64,000 nucleotides of DNA from a virus. The notes beneath the pieces are model-generated. The model made no database searches, was not told the origin of the DNA, and saw only the letters and a program-made list of their open reading frames with translations. This document shows, piece by piece, positions 29,522-39,500 of the stretch. Location of the stretch: the IMG/VR virus record IMGVR_UViG_3300025073_000039, positions 1 through 64,000 of that record; one strand, written 5' to 3'. Positions within the stretch are counted from its first letter, which is position 1, and every line of letters starts with the position of its first letter. The translations under genes and the position numbers were made by a program.

Positions 29522-29803
29522 ATGGCCGATAACGTAATTAAAACAGTCCAGATGGTTAAATGCCCAAGTTGTGACGCTGAGTTCTTTGCTCAGAGTAAAT
29601 TCGGTATCTTCGGTATCGCAAGCGTGAAGACGAGAGAAGAGGTGGATAAATGTAAAATTGAACTACTTGAAAAAGTAAAGGGTGGCGAGATTTCCGGGAA
29701 AGTGTTGACACCCCAACAAAAAATTGATTTGGAGATGTGGCTGATTAACCCAGACAACATCTTACTACCGGAAGACGTAGATGATTTCATTGCTAATATA
29801 TGA
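29522..29803 (+). CDS. Small zinc-site protein in the SbcCD operon
   Basis: The start is at MADNVIKTVQMVK; the longer frame from 29489 would overlap the previous gene. The product is 93 residues, with KCPSCDAEFFAQSK as one half of a possible zinc site, and a helical end. Its stop overlaps the SbcC start (atATGATG), consistent with coupling. Confidence 0.5.
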   Translation: MADNVIKTVQMVKCPSCDAEFFAQSKFGIFGIASVKTREEVDKCKIELLEKVKGGEISGKVLTPQQKIDLEMWLINPDNILLPEDVDDFIANI

Positions 29804-31914
29804 TGATTATAGAGGAGGTAAAATTAAAGAACTTTTTGTCCCACGGTGATACTACCGTGTCTCTTCAGGATGGGCAAAAAGTGCTTATTGATGGCGCGTC
29901 AGGCGCAGGGAAATCGTCTATTGTAGACGCGCTCGTCTGGGGTCTTTACGGCGAAGGCCGCTCAGACAATCGCTCGCTGGTTAAAAAAGGTAAAAAGTCT
30001 TGTGAGGTACAAATCAACTTAAAGAACGGCGAAAGCCGCTTTCAGGTTAACCGCACAGCGTCCGCGGCTGGTAAGCATACTTTAGAAGTATACGAACATG
30101 ACGGCGCAGATTTTAAACCGGTGAAGGTGAGCGGTGTGCGCTATACTCAAGAGTATATTGAGAAGCATGTGACGAAGGCATCACACCTCCTTTTTATTAA
30201 TTCGGTCATCTGCCCACAAGAAAATACCCAGAGCTTCATCAAACAAACTGCGCAGAACCGTAAAGACATCATCTTGGAAATAATCCGCGCGTCTGATTAT
30301 GACGAATACCACGAGAAAGCCAAGAAGTTTTTGAAAGATAAAACTCAGGAAACTGAATTGCTTCGCGCTGAGTTGGTTGAAAAAGAATCATTTAAAAAAG
30401 ATAATGAGCAGTTGCTTAGTAGAAAAAGTAAACTGAGGGAAGATTTACCTGCTGCGACTGAAGCGTTGGAGTGTCTTTATAAAGAAAAACAGGCCATGCA
30501 AGAGGTACAAAAACAAGATAATGATAACCGTGTAGAGATTGCAAAGCTTGAAAGCTCAGTTAAAGTATATGAGTCGTCTATCAATAATACAAATACGCAG
30601 ATAAAAGGGTTAGAAGAGTATATTCTTGCGTCAGATTACTTCTTCCACCCGGCCAAAGTAGATCAATTGAAAGCTGACATCAAACTTCTAAGTGAAAAAG
30701 ATGCTATTTTAAAAGAGTTGGCCGACCAGAGAAACGCACTGGCAGAATGGTCAGCAGAAGAGGCGAAAATTAATTCCTTAAAACCATCTGAATGGCAAAC
30801 CTCGTCACTAGACAAAGAGATTTCTGAACTTAATACTACGATCATATCACTGATGAACGAAGCGGAAAAAATTTGCCCTCTTAATCATACCCATTGCCCA
30901 TCAGCTGTCGAACAGTCTCAAAAAAACATTGATTTTTGTGCAAAATCACTGGCTGGAAAAGAGGCACAGAAAAAGGAGTATGAAGCAGCTGCTATTAATT
31001 GGCAAAATAGAATGGTTGAGCTTGGGCACAAACCGGAATACGACAAAGAAAAATTCAAAGAAATTTCAGCTGATATTAGAAAATTATCTTTGGCCAGAGA
31101 AGAATTCGACGCTTTCGAGGCAAAACGATCTGAATACGATATAAAAAAATCTGAACTAGGATGTGCGAAAAGATTACTTGAGGATGCAAAATCCAAAATG
31201 GAAACAGACACAAAGAAGATGTCTGAATTGCGCAAATTATTACGTAAAGGAATTGATAATGAAATCGCGGCGATAGAAAATAGAATCTATCATTTTAATT
31301 CTCAATTATCTGCTGTCAAAAAAGAACTTGAAATCATCGCGCAAATTGAACCGGCTTACGACAAGGCAGTGGCGCGTATTGACGAGATAGGCAAACTTGT
31401 ATACACTATTAATGAAGACATCTCCGCAGTCGCAGCGGTGAAAGAGGCGTTCGGAAACAGCGGCATCAAATCTATCATGGTAGATTACGTGCTGCCTGAA
31501 TTGGAAGGCAGAATCAACGATGTGCTGGAGAAGATGTCTGATTTCAGAATTACAATAGAGACGCAGAAAGATAGCGCTGATGGCGAATCGCTAATAGATG
31601 GGTTATTCTTAACCATCACGAATGGGCAGGGTGAGACGTTCGACTTGGCTAATTACAGCGGTGGCGAGAAGATGAAGATTAACATGGCTATTTCTGAGGG
31701 CTTAGCGAGTTTGCAACAGGTGGGCTTCAGAGTGCTGGATGAAAGTATCACAGGGCTCGACAACTCTACTGTAGAGAGCTTTATGGAGATACTTGAGACC
31801 ATCCAGAGCCGTTTTAGCCAGTTGGTGTGTATCAGCCATCTCCCAGCTGTGAAAGACATGTTCCACGACAAAATCCATGTGGTAAAATTAAACGGGGATT
31901 CAGTGATAAAATAA
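29800..31914 (+). CDS. sbcC: SbcC/Rad50-like ATPase
   Basis: The product is 704 residues. Walker A is GASGAGKSS (about residues 30-40), long coiled coils run from about 170 to 560, and the C-terminal lobe has the signature SGGEKMKIN (about 618-630) and Walker B FRVLDESITGLD. The hinge, where a zinc-hook C..C is expected, reads CPLNHTHCP, a C-x6-C with two histidines rather than the usual CPxC. It works with the SbcD-like nuclease at 28254. MMII leaves the exact first Met open. Confidence 0.9.
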   Translation: MMIIEEVKLKNFLSHGDTTVSLQDGQKVLIDGASGAGKSSIVDALVWGLYGEGRSDNRSLVKKGKKSCEVQINLKNGESRFQVNRTASAAGKHTLEVYEHDGADFKPVKVSGVRYTQEYIEKHVTKASHLLFINSVICPQENTQSFIKQTAQNRKDIILEIIRASDYDEYHEKAKKFLKDKTQETELLRAELVEKESFKKDNEQLLSRKSKLREDLPAATEALECLYKEKQAMQEVQKQDNDNRVEIAKLESSVKVYESSINNTNTQIKGLEEYILASDYFFHPAKVDQLKADIKLLSEKDAILKELADQRNALAEWSAEEAKINSLKPSEWQTSSLDKEISELNTTIISLMNEAEKICPLNHTHCPSAVEQSQKNIDFCAKSLAGKEAQKKEYEAAAINWQNRMVELGHKPEYDKEKFKEISADIRKLSLAREEFDAFEAKRSEYDIKKSELGCAKRLLEDAKSKMETDTKKMSELRKLLRKGIDNEIAAIENRIYHFNSQLSAVKKELEIIAQIEPAYDKAVARIDEIGKLVYTINEDISAVAAVKEAFGNSGIKSIMVDYVLPELEGRINDVLEKMSDFRITIETQKDSADGESLIDGLFLTITNGQGETFDLANYSGGEKMKINMAISEGLASLQQVGFRVLDESITGLDNSTVESFMEILETIQSRFSQLVCISHLPAVKDMFHDKIHVVKLNGDSVIK

Positions 31915-31917
31915 TGT

Positions 31918-32337
31918 ATGCTTACCATTATCCAAAAAGTTATAAAAAAAGAAACTGAGCCGAAAGTTTACGCTATCGTTATTGAGAGCGAAATTGCTTC
32001 CGGCGTTTTGATGGTAGTAGACTATTGCTTAGAAGACGCAGCGAGACAGGCCAGAGAGATAGCCGGTGCCAAGTTCCAGCGCCATCCTGAGTCATTCCGG
32101 ATGGTCAATTACTCCTCCATGACTATCAGTGATTTAAAAAACAGCATTTTTAAAATGGAGATATCTGATTTAAAACCTGATACGGCTGAAAAAGGAAACA
32201 AGGTTGTCACTAACACGAATATGCTGATGCGCAAAATAATCGAAAATAAAGATGTTAAGCTCTTTGATAGAATCAAGGGTCGACTATCAGAATCAGAGCG
32301 ACTTTACATTCAAGAAAAATTATCATTATCTAAATAA
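31918..32337 (+). CDS. Hypothetical protein
   Basis: The product is 139 residues with a beta-rich N-terminus (VYAIVIESEIASGVLMVVDY) and helical C-terminus (ENKDVKLFDRIKGRLSESER). It starts three bases after the SbcC stop, so it is likely translated with it. No family is recognised. Confidence 0.5.
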   Translation: MLTIIQKVIKKETEPKVYAIVIESEIASGVLMVVDYCLEDAARQAREIAGAKFQRHPESFRMVNYSSMTISDLKNSIFKMEISDLKPDTAEKGNKVVTNTNMLMRKIIENKDVKLFDRIKGRLSESERLYIQEKLSLSK

Positions 32338-32345
32338 TAAATACT

Positions 32346-32843
32346 ATGGAAAAAATATCATTAAAAGTGGGCTTGGTCGCTGATCTAGCGGCACTCGTTG
32401 ATGGCCTTACCCCTAAAGATTTGGTTAACATGAAGGGCATTAGACTTTGCTCTAAGCTTACTAAGAGCTTGCGCGAAGTGGCTAAAGATTTAATCTCTAA
32501 ATCTGAAGCGATTAACGACGAACGCGATGAGATCATAGAATCTTACCGCAAAAGATTTGAAACTGAGAGCGCTGCTTTGAAAAACGAAGACGGTGGTGAA
32601 GCCACTGAAGCGCAAAAGAAAACATTAAGCGACACTCTGGCTGAAGAAATGAACAAAGAAATTCAGGCCAAGTTAAATGACAAAGTTAAAGAATATAACG
32701 AACAGGGCAAAACAGTTACAGAATTTGAATTGAGCCTGGATGAATATAAAAAACTGAAAGAATGGTTCGCTAATTTCTTAGTTGTCAAATACACTAACAA
32801 AGAAACTTGCGTCGAAGTAGCTGACGCTTTAAAAGTTGAATAA
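32346..32843 (+). CDS. Hypothetical acidic helical protein
   Basis: The product is 165 residues. The middle is highly charged (LKNEDGGEATEAQKKTL and so on) and the flanks are helical. No motif is recognised. It is spaced eight bases from the preceding gene and belongs to the same operon. Confidence 0.5.
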   Translation: MEKISLKVGLVADLAALVDGLTPKDLVNMKGIRLCSKLTKSLREVAKDLISKSEAINDERDEIIESYRKRFETESAALKNEDGGEATEAQKKTLSDTLAEEMNKEIQAKLNDKVKEYNEQGKTVTEFELSLDEYKKLKEWFANFLVVKYTNKETCVEVADALKVE

Positions 32844-32844
32844 T

Positions 32845-33204
32845 ATGGAAATGTACCAAGAAATTTACAAAGAGTTCCAGACAAAATGCGAAAACAACTC
32901 CGCTTCTGCGGTAGACGCAGGACAAGCGTATGTTAAGCTGACCAGTCTTTACGCGAATTACAACTTAGATTTGGCTTACGCTAAAAAAGCATTAAGCCGT
33001 GTTATCGCCGATACCCAAAGTAAAATGGACGATGCGACTGGTAAACCAGTCACGTCAGCGAAGGCTGAGATACTGTCGCGCGCAACACCTGAATCTGACT
33101 CGGTTGTCTTATCCGAGGCTCATGTAAATAACTTGAGTATGATGATCCAGACACTGAAAAAATATCAAGAGGGGTTAGCGCAAGAGTTCTCTCACAACAG
33201 CTAA
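32845..33204 (+). CDS. Hypothetical helical protein, last before the terminator
   Basis: The start MEMYQEIYKEFQ is preferred to an upstream TTG start (32836) overlapping the previous stop. The product is 119 residues and helical, ending LAQEFSHNS. A strong terminator follows at 33212. Function unknown. Confidence 0.5.
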   Translation: MEMYQEIYKEFQTKCENNSASAVDAGQAYVKLTSLYANYNLDLAYAKKALSRVIADTQSKMDDATGKPVTSAKAEILSRATPESDSVVLSEAHVNNLSMMIQTLKKYQEGLAQEFSHNS

Positions 33205-33211
33205 ATTATAA

Positions 33212-33239
33212 ACCCCGTCATTAAAGACGGGGTTTTTGT
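33212..33239 (+). terminator. Strong Rho-independent terminator
   Basis: AACCCCGTC-attaaa-GACGGGGTT, a perfect 9-base-pair stem followed by a T run. It ends the SbcCD operon and lies 9 bases before the start of a small zinc-ribbon gene. Confidence 0.9.
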
Positions 33240-33248
33240 ATACACGTT

Positions 33249-33497
33249 ATGGCGAATTGCCTTTCGTGCGGACAAGATTTTGAACCAAAGACTAAGAGAC
33301 ACGCCTATTGCAGCCGTAAATGCTTCCGGAAGACGTTTGACGCCAATAGGAGGGCTACGGGAAAACCAGATTATATTTGCTGGTCTTGCCGCACAATAAT
33401 TAAACTTACTTTCTCACCGAAACTTCAGTATAGCGCTTGGGTTGTATTTAAGTGCCCCCAGTGCGGGAAGGCGCACAATGAAGATCCTGAAGTTTGA
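33249..33497 (+). CDS. Small double zinc-ribbon protein
   Basis: The product is 82 residues with CLSCGQDF, YCSRKC, CWSCR and FKCPQCGKAH: eight cysteines in two zinc sites. It lies after the terminator and ends four bases before the convergent late operon ends at 33502. No promoter of its own is visible, so it may depend on read-through. Confidence 0.55.
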   Translation: MANCLSCGQDFEPKTKRHAYCSRKCFRKTFDANRRATGKPDYICWSCRTIIKLTFSPKLQYSAWVVFKCPQCGKAHNEDPEV

Positions 33498-33501
33498 AAT
33501 C

Positions 33502-36500
33502 TTATATCGGATTCGCTTCGTAATAAGGCTTGGCAACTTCTGGAGTATCGTTAAAGATGAATGAAAGTCGGACCTGAAAGGAAGTATGAGAGTCTTCGTA
33601 TCCACCCCAATTAGAAAGATTACTCTTCTTGGCGGTTAGAAGCCAAACAGCTATCGTCCTTTTCTGCTCTTCTGTCATATTTGGCGCGACACTGTAGTAA
33701 TAGTCAGTCACTTCGTCTTTTACTCCATCTTTAATCTTTTTTATGGCCGCTTTATTATCCTGCTTGACAGACATTATTTCTTTAGATCCTTCATCTTTTT
33801 TCTTAGAGAAGAAAGACAAATAGTCTTTTACGACTGGATCGCTTATCGGCGCACGTTGAATATTATTATCAGCGAAATATTTTTTTACATTATTCACTCT
33901 CGCGTCGTGGGTAAACTGTTGTTCCTTAGCTGATAAGCGCTCTGGAAATTCTGGTAAATTAGATACAAGTTTTGCAATAACATCAACAGGGCCCGGTTTC
34001 TGTCGTTTTGAACCGATATTCTTCCAATACACGGCGAACGCGTTCTTCATTTCATTGTACCTGTCTTGGCTGAATCCTTTACTACTATCAGCGTAGTCAT
34101 AAATAGCCTGCCGTTCAGAAAGGCTATCAAAGAAGTTTTTAGCTGCTATATTATGCGGCACTCCTTTAGGTGCATCAAAAAATTTATTTCTCAATAAATC
34201 AGACAACTTACTGACACCACCATTGGATAGTTCCTTATCAAGATTGGATTTCTTTACAGCGTCAGTGGAAGCATTGCTCATGTATTCGGTAAAGGCGTAT
34301 AGTTTTTGGTTACGCTGCTCCAGCGTTTCTCCCTGCGCTGGCTTTTTCAATTTCCATCCGCCGATGCTTTCGTCGTTGTCCATAATGCCTTGTATCACGC
34401 GCCTGAAAGTAGAATTCTCTCCGACAGATTGGCCGCCTTTTACTGCTTTCTCTGCTAAATCCATACTATTTTCGAACGTAATTGGGCCTTTCTCATAGTT
34501 AGTAAGAGTGGGTGCTTCTTTTCCTCCTTCTCTTTCGAATATGCCTTTCAACTTATTGGCGTATTCTTCTGGGATTTTGAAGTTGCCCCCTTCGGATTTA
34601 CCAACAGCGAAAAGCGGACCAGCGTCTCCATCAGTATCAAAATAAAATTCTCGGTACCCAACTTTATTGTTGACGATCATGCTCTCTCCCAGATCGGTGA
34701 TGCCACGCTCTTCAGCTGATATTACTTTAAAAGGCAGTAGGCCTGTCCTTTTTGTGTTAGGATGTCGCGTCGCCAACACAACTTCCGGGTTACCAAGCTT
34801 TTCAATTGTTTTGTTGGAAAGCATAATAGAATCCTCTGGCACTTCCGCCCATTTACCGTTAGGAGATTTGATAACACCAAAGTCTGGGTAGAATTTACCG
34901 TAGTGCGCCTTTAAGAATTGCCCGTTTAGCACATAATCACGCAGCGAATTATGAAGTGCTAATTCTAATTCGTAGCGGATATCACTTCCGTTCTTTCCCC
35001 AACCACCATTCTCTAAGATTTTTTTAGTTTTGCCATACATGTTCTCCCCTAACGCAGTCTTAAAGATATCCTGATATTCGCTCAGAACCGCGCGCGCTTC
35101 TTTAGCAGTTTTAGAACCATACACAAGTTCGGTAAACGCCTTTTTAAATCGTTCGACTGGTTGAGAGTACATCTCCTCTACAACTTTATTTAGTCCGTCG
35201 GCGTAACCAAACTTACTATTAAGATATGGGGAGAATTTATAATCTTGATCCGGCATCTTTGGGAGTTCATATTTAGCGCGAAAAGCAGACATCGGGAATT
35301 CCCCGACGTAGTAGTTTGGTTTGCCTTCGCCAAAGTTCTCTAGTATCTTTGTGCTGATTTTTACGTTGTTATGTGACGTAATATAGTCGCCTGGTTGAAA
35401 TTTATAATTTGGGATATACTGTCTTACGTATTCTTCTATCCGCTCTGCGGTCGCGCTGTCTGGCTTGACGCCGAATAATTCATTTTTTATAATGTTTGGT
35501 TTGCCGTCTTCGCCTTTAAACGTTATTACATTTTTATTAGTCAAGTACTCCTCTGGTTTATGGAGGTACCCGCCTTCTTTGTTAATTCGGATCATGTCAT
35601 CGGTGTGCACAAAGGAAGCGCCATCAACTATCTCATGTTTGTTGGCGTCTTTGCCAAAGTTAATGACGATTAATCTTTTTTTAACGTTACTATCGTTGAT
35701 CGGTTTAAATTCTGCGAAGTTGAACTCCTTCCAGCGCTTGTTCAACACTGCTTTGTCGTCAGTTTTGCTTAAATTAAGTACATTACTGATAATAAAATCA
35801 AAGAATTTATCTGTTCCTTCTTTAATATTCTTGCTACCGCCGATAATAGGGTCGTACTTAATTCCGAATAAAGTATCAGCAGAATTGCCGGTAGCCCCAA
35901 ATGGGACATATCCAGCTTCATATAATTTATTTTTTAAATCCGATATGCTCATTTTTTTACGCATCTTACTATCAACTTGAACCTTCATCACATCTAAATC
36001 AGTCCCGCGCTCTTTGTTGAATTGTGCTAACGATTCGTCTATAAAACTAGCCGGTTGAGGAGTGCGCTCGATCACGGAAGTTTTTGTAGGTGTGACCAGT
36101 ATCGCTTTATCCGGAACGCTTTGAGCGGTTCTCTTAAATAGCGATTTCAGAGCAGCTTTAGACTTTCGCCCAGTGATTGGCGTGTCTATGCCTAATTTTT
36201 GGTAGTTTGACTCTACGCTATTAATAAATTCATTAAACGCGTGGTCTTCGTTGCCATTGTATTTGTTAACCAGTTCTTTTGATTTAACATACATCTCTTC
36301 TGCCGACAGAGATTTTTTAATACCTTCCGCTACCTTTATTTGTTCTGGGGTGGCCTTAACTTCTGACAGTTTTTTATCGATATCGTCGCTTAAACCCTTA
36401 ATTACTCCTTTCTCGTCAAAGCGTCTGAAATCTCGGATGTTAACTTTTTCTGTTGCCGGAGCTGGCTGCGGATTTTTCATTGCCAGTTCTACTTTCGGTT

Positions 36501-39500
36501 CAGCGGTAGAGAACAGATCAAGTTGTTTTGTGTCGTAGAATTTGTTTTCTGTTGCTGGCGCGGTAACCTTAGGAGCGGTTTGAGGAGTAGTCTGCGTAGG
36601 GCGTGAGGCCAATAGCGTCTTCATTTCTTCAACAACAGCTTCTTTCGGTTTGGCTTGTGGCGCAATTTGAGGTGATTGCTGCACGGTCTCTTGCTTAGGT
36701 GCTATGGTCACGCTCGGTTTAACAGCCGACTTAGTCGGAGTAGTAAATGTCTTAACAGCGTTATTCGCTGCGTCAGACACACGTTGAGTTTTTTCTTCGG
36801 CGCTTACATTAATTATTTTGTCGCGCACCGGCTTACCTGGGTTAATAGTGTTTTCAGTTTTATTATAAATTGAAGAAAGCATGTCCATTTGGCCAGCAGC
36901 TTTTTTCTCTTTCATCATCTGCCTTACTTCCCTGGTCAAATCTTTCTCCGTCACCGGTTTATAAGATAGCACTCTTGATTCAGGTTTTTTTATTTCTGGC
37001 AAAGAAAGTTCTAACTGTTTGGCTTGCCGTATCGCTTTCATCGTATCTAAAATACGGTCTACCGTGATCGCTTCTTTGCTCGAAATTCCAATATTGCGCA
37101 ACACAGATTGAGCGTCCATGTTATTGCCGAGCGTGTCTGTGCCCATCTTAATAACTATAGCTGGTAGACCCGACTCCACGTTCTTGGCTTCAGCGAATGA
37201 AATCTGCACTATTCTAGCGCTGATCCCATTCTGTTTCATACTATCGTAAATAGTGTCTTTATTAACATCCGAATCGTACAATTCAGCTGGTAAATTTCTT
37301 TTCGCAGCTACACTAAGTTGTTTTTGGTTCATCTGCTCAGCGATATTCGTTTTACTCGGAGCATACCCAAGATTTAAAAATTCTCCATTTTTATACGCGA
37401 CAAGAGCAAGATGCTTTTCAGCACTTTCTCCTGCCAGTTTCCCGGCCTGTTTTACGGCATATGTAATTTCTGGGTTATCAACCAAAAATCCGTACTGAGG
37501 GTTGTTAGGATCATAAACAAAGTCAGAAGCAAATTTGATCTGGTTGTCTTTAATGATTCCGTCTTTACCCTGTGATGTAATTTGCAAATAAGACGGGCGC
37601 ACTGTGTTGCCCTCAGCATTAATATAATTATCTTTTGCGCCAACAAATTTCTTTTCAGAAGCATTTTTAAACGCGACTGGATCTGACTCAGCTGTTATTA
37701 AAGGCATTTTTCTTTCTCCAATATCAAATAAATCCTTGTTGCCTTCGATAAATCTAACGCCAGCGTCAGGTACAAGTTTAATGCGGTGCGTCGGTAAATC
37801 AATGCCATTGTCTTTATTAAGTTGCTCCCAGTTAACTTTTGATTCAGCATCTAAAGCAATTACCCTGTCAATTTTAGGGGATGTATTCGCAACGGCAATA
37901 TTTTCCAACCACCGAGAACCGGCAATTAGCTTGCCAATTTCTTGGTTCATTTTTACCTCATCAATTTCGCCATTGTGGTATGCTTTAATTATTTCTGATT
38001 GCGCACGTACATTATCGTTCATTAAATCGCTGCCGTATTTCATTCTTTGCTCTAAGGCAGACCCAATCGGAGGGGGCTCAGTAGCTCTTATTTTAGCTCT
38101 GCCTAACCACAAATTGCGCTGCCCAAGAACAGAATCGGTCGCTATCTTTTCTGCGTCTGTGGCGATACTTCCCTTAGCTTGAGTAGCGACACCGACTCCA
38201 TGAAGGCCGCCCATAATAGCACCGGATAAAAGAGCATTATCAACATCTCCTGAATTGATATACTCTATCATCATACCGGCGAACGCGGCACCGAATGCGC
38301 CTTTTACGCTCATAGGAAGGCCAGAGAGAGACAAGGCCATGGAAGTGTCAGTAAATACACGTCTTGCGCGGGACCCCTCTTCGTCTTGTTTACTTAACTG
38401 CCCGACAGTATTAAAAATTAAAGCATTTTTCGCTGCAGTCTTGCCATATCCCTTTAGCCCTGGCGCAAGCATTTTTGCTATTATCGGAACAGCTGTAGAA
38501 GTTCCTTTCGGCTGAACGTATTTAGCAGCGAGCGCCGGCTTAGATTCATACTCCATGATCTTGGCTAATTTTGTAGCGCCGGAAGTAACAAGCGGAATTT
38601 TCCTTGCTGAGGCGACATACTTAAAGCCATTCAGTAGTAATCCTTCTACGGCTTTAAATGACGCAATTGCGCCTGCGACATGGCCAGTGACATTCGCGAC
38701 GCTATTGGCTGTTTTTTCCCATTGTGCCTCCACTGTCCCTGGTTTAGGAGCGGCAGCCGGTAAATCAAAATAGCCGAATGTCATTCCGCTTAACACACCT
38801 TTTGTAAACGCCGAAGTCATCGGAGGCATTATGATATCCAAACTCTTAGCGGCATCGGCTTTAAACGATGTCCACGTCTTTTTAAAGGCTTCAGGGATAC
38901 CGGTTATGGCGTCTTTTATGCCGGTTGGTGTTACTGTTTCCCACTTCTTTTTATACTCTTCAGCAATCTTAGTTGGCAAAATAATTTGTTCATTACCAAA
39001 TTTGTCTTTTATGGTTTCTTTTTGGTCTAAGTTTACACCGGCGACGTCTTTGTCTTGCCAGTTAAGCGAGAGAGCCGTGGCTTCATTTTTACTGATTTTA
39101 CCGGCGGTATATAACGCGCGCGCGACTTCGCCTACTTTAGTTTTTTTATCGTGGTCAAAAATATTTAGGACTTGTTTATTTTCCAACGTATCTGATCCTT
39201 CTAACCAGATTGGGTAAATATGGTCTACTTGATATAGGGATGATGATCTACCGCCCAAGAGAATATTTTTTTCGATCTGCTGCTCTGGAGTTTCAAAGCG
39301 CCTTTCTGATTTTAAATACGCGCTTGGATTTGTTGGGTCATAAGCATACTGGCCCCCGCCGACAAACTTGCTTAAAGTGGCAAATTTAGCAGATACTGGC
39401 TGCTGCTTAACATAATTTGGATCAAAAGTATACCCAGGATAGTTTTCTTGGATATTTAAACTCGGAACAGATTTTTCAAATTGCACGCCAGCTACAGTTT

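Noticed and set aside
29780-29810. Recoding of TGA as an amino acid
   Set aside because: Genes such as that ending at 29803 use TGA as a stop overlapping the next ATG, and extending through it gives no sensible protein.
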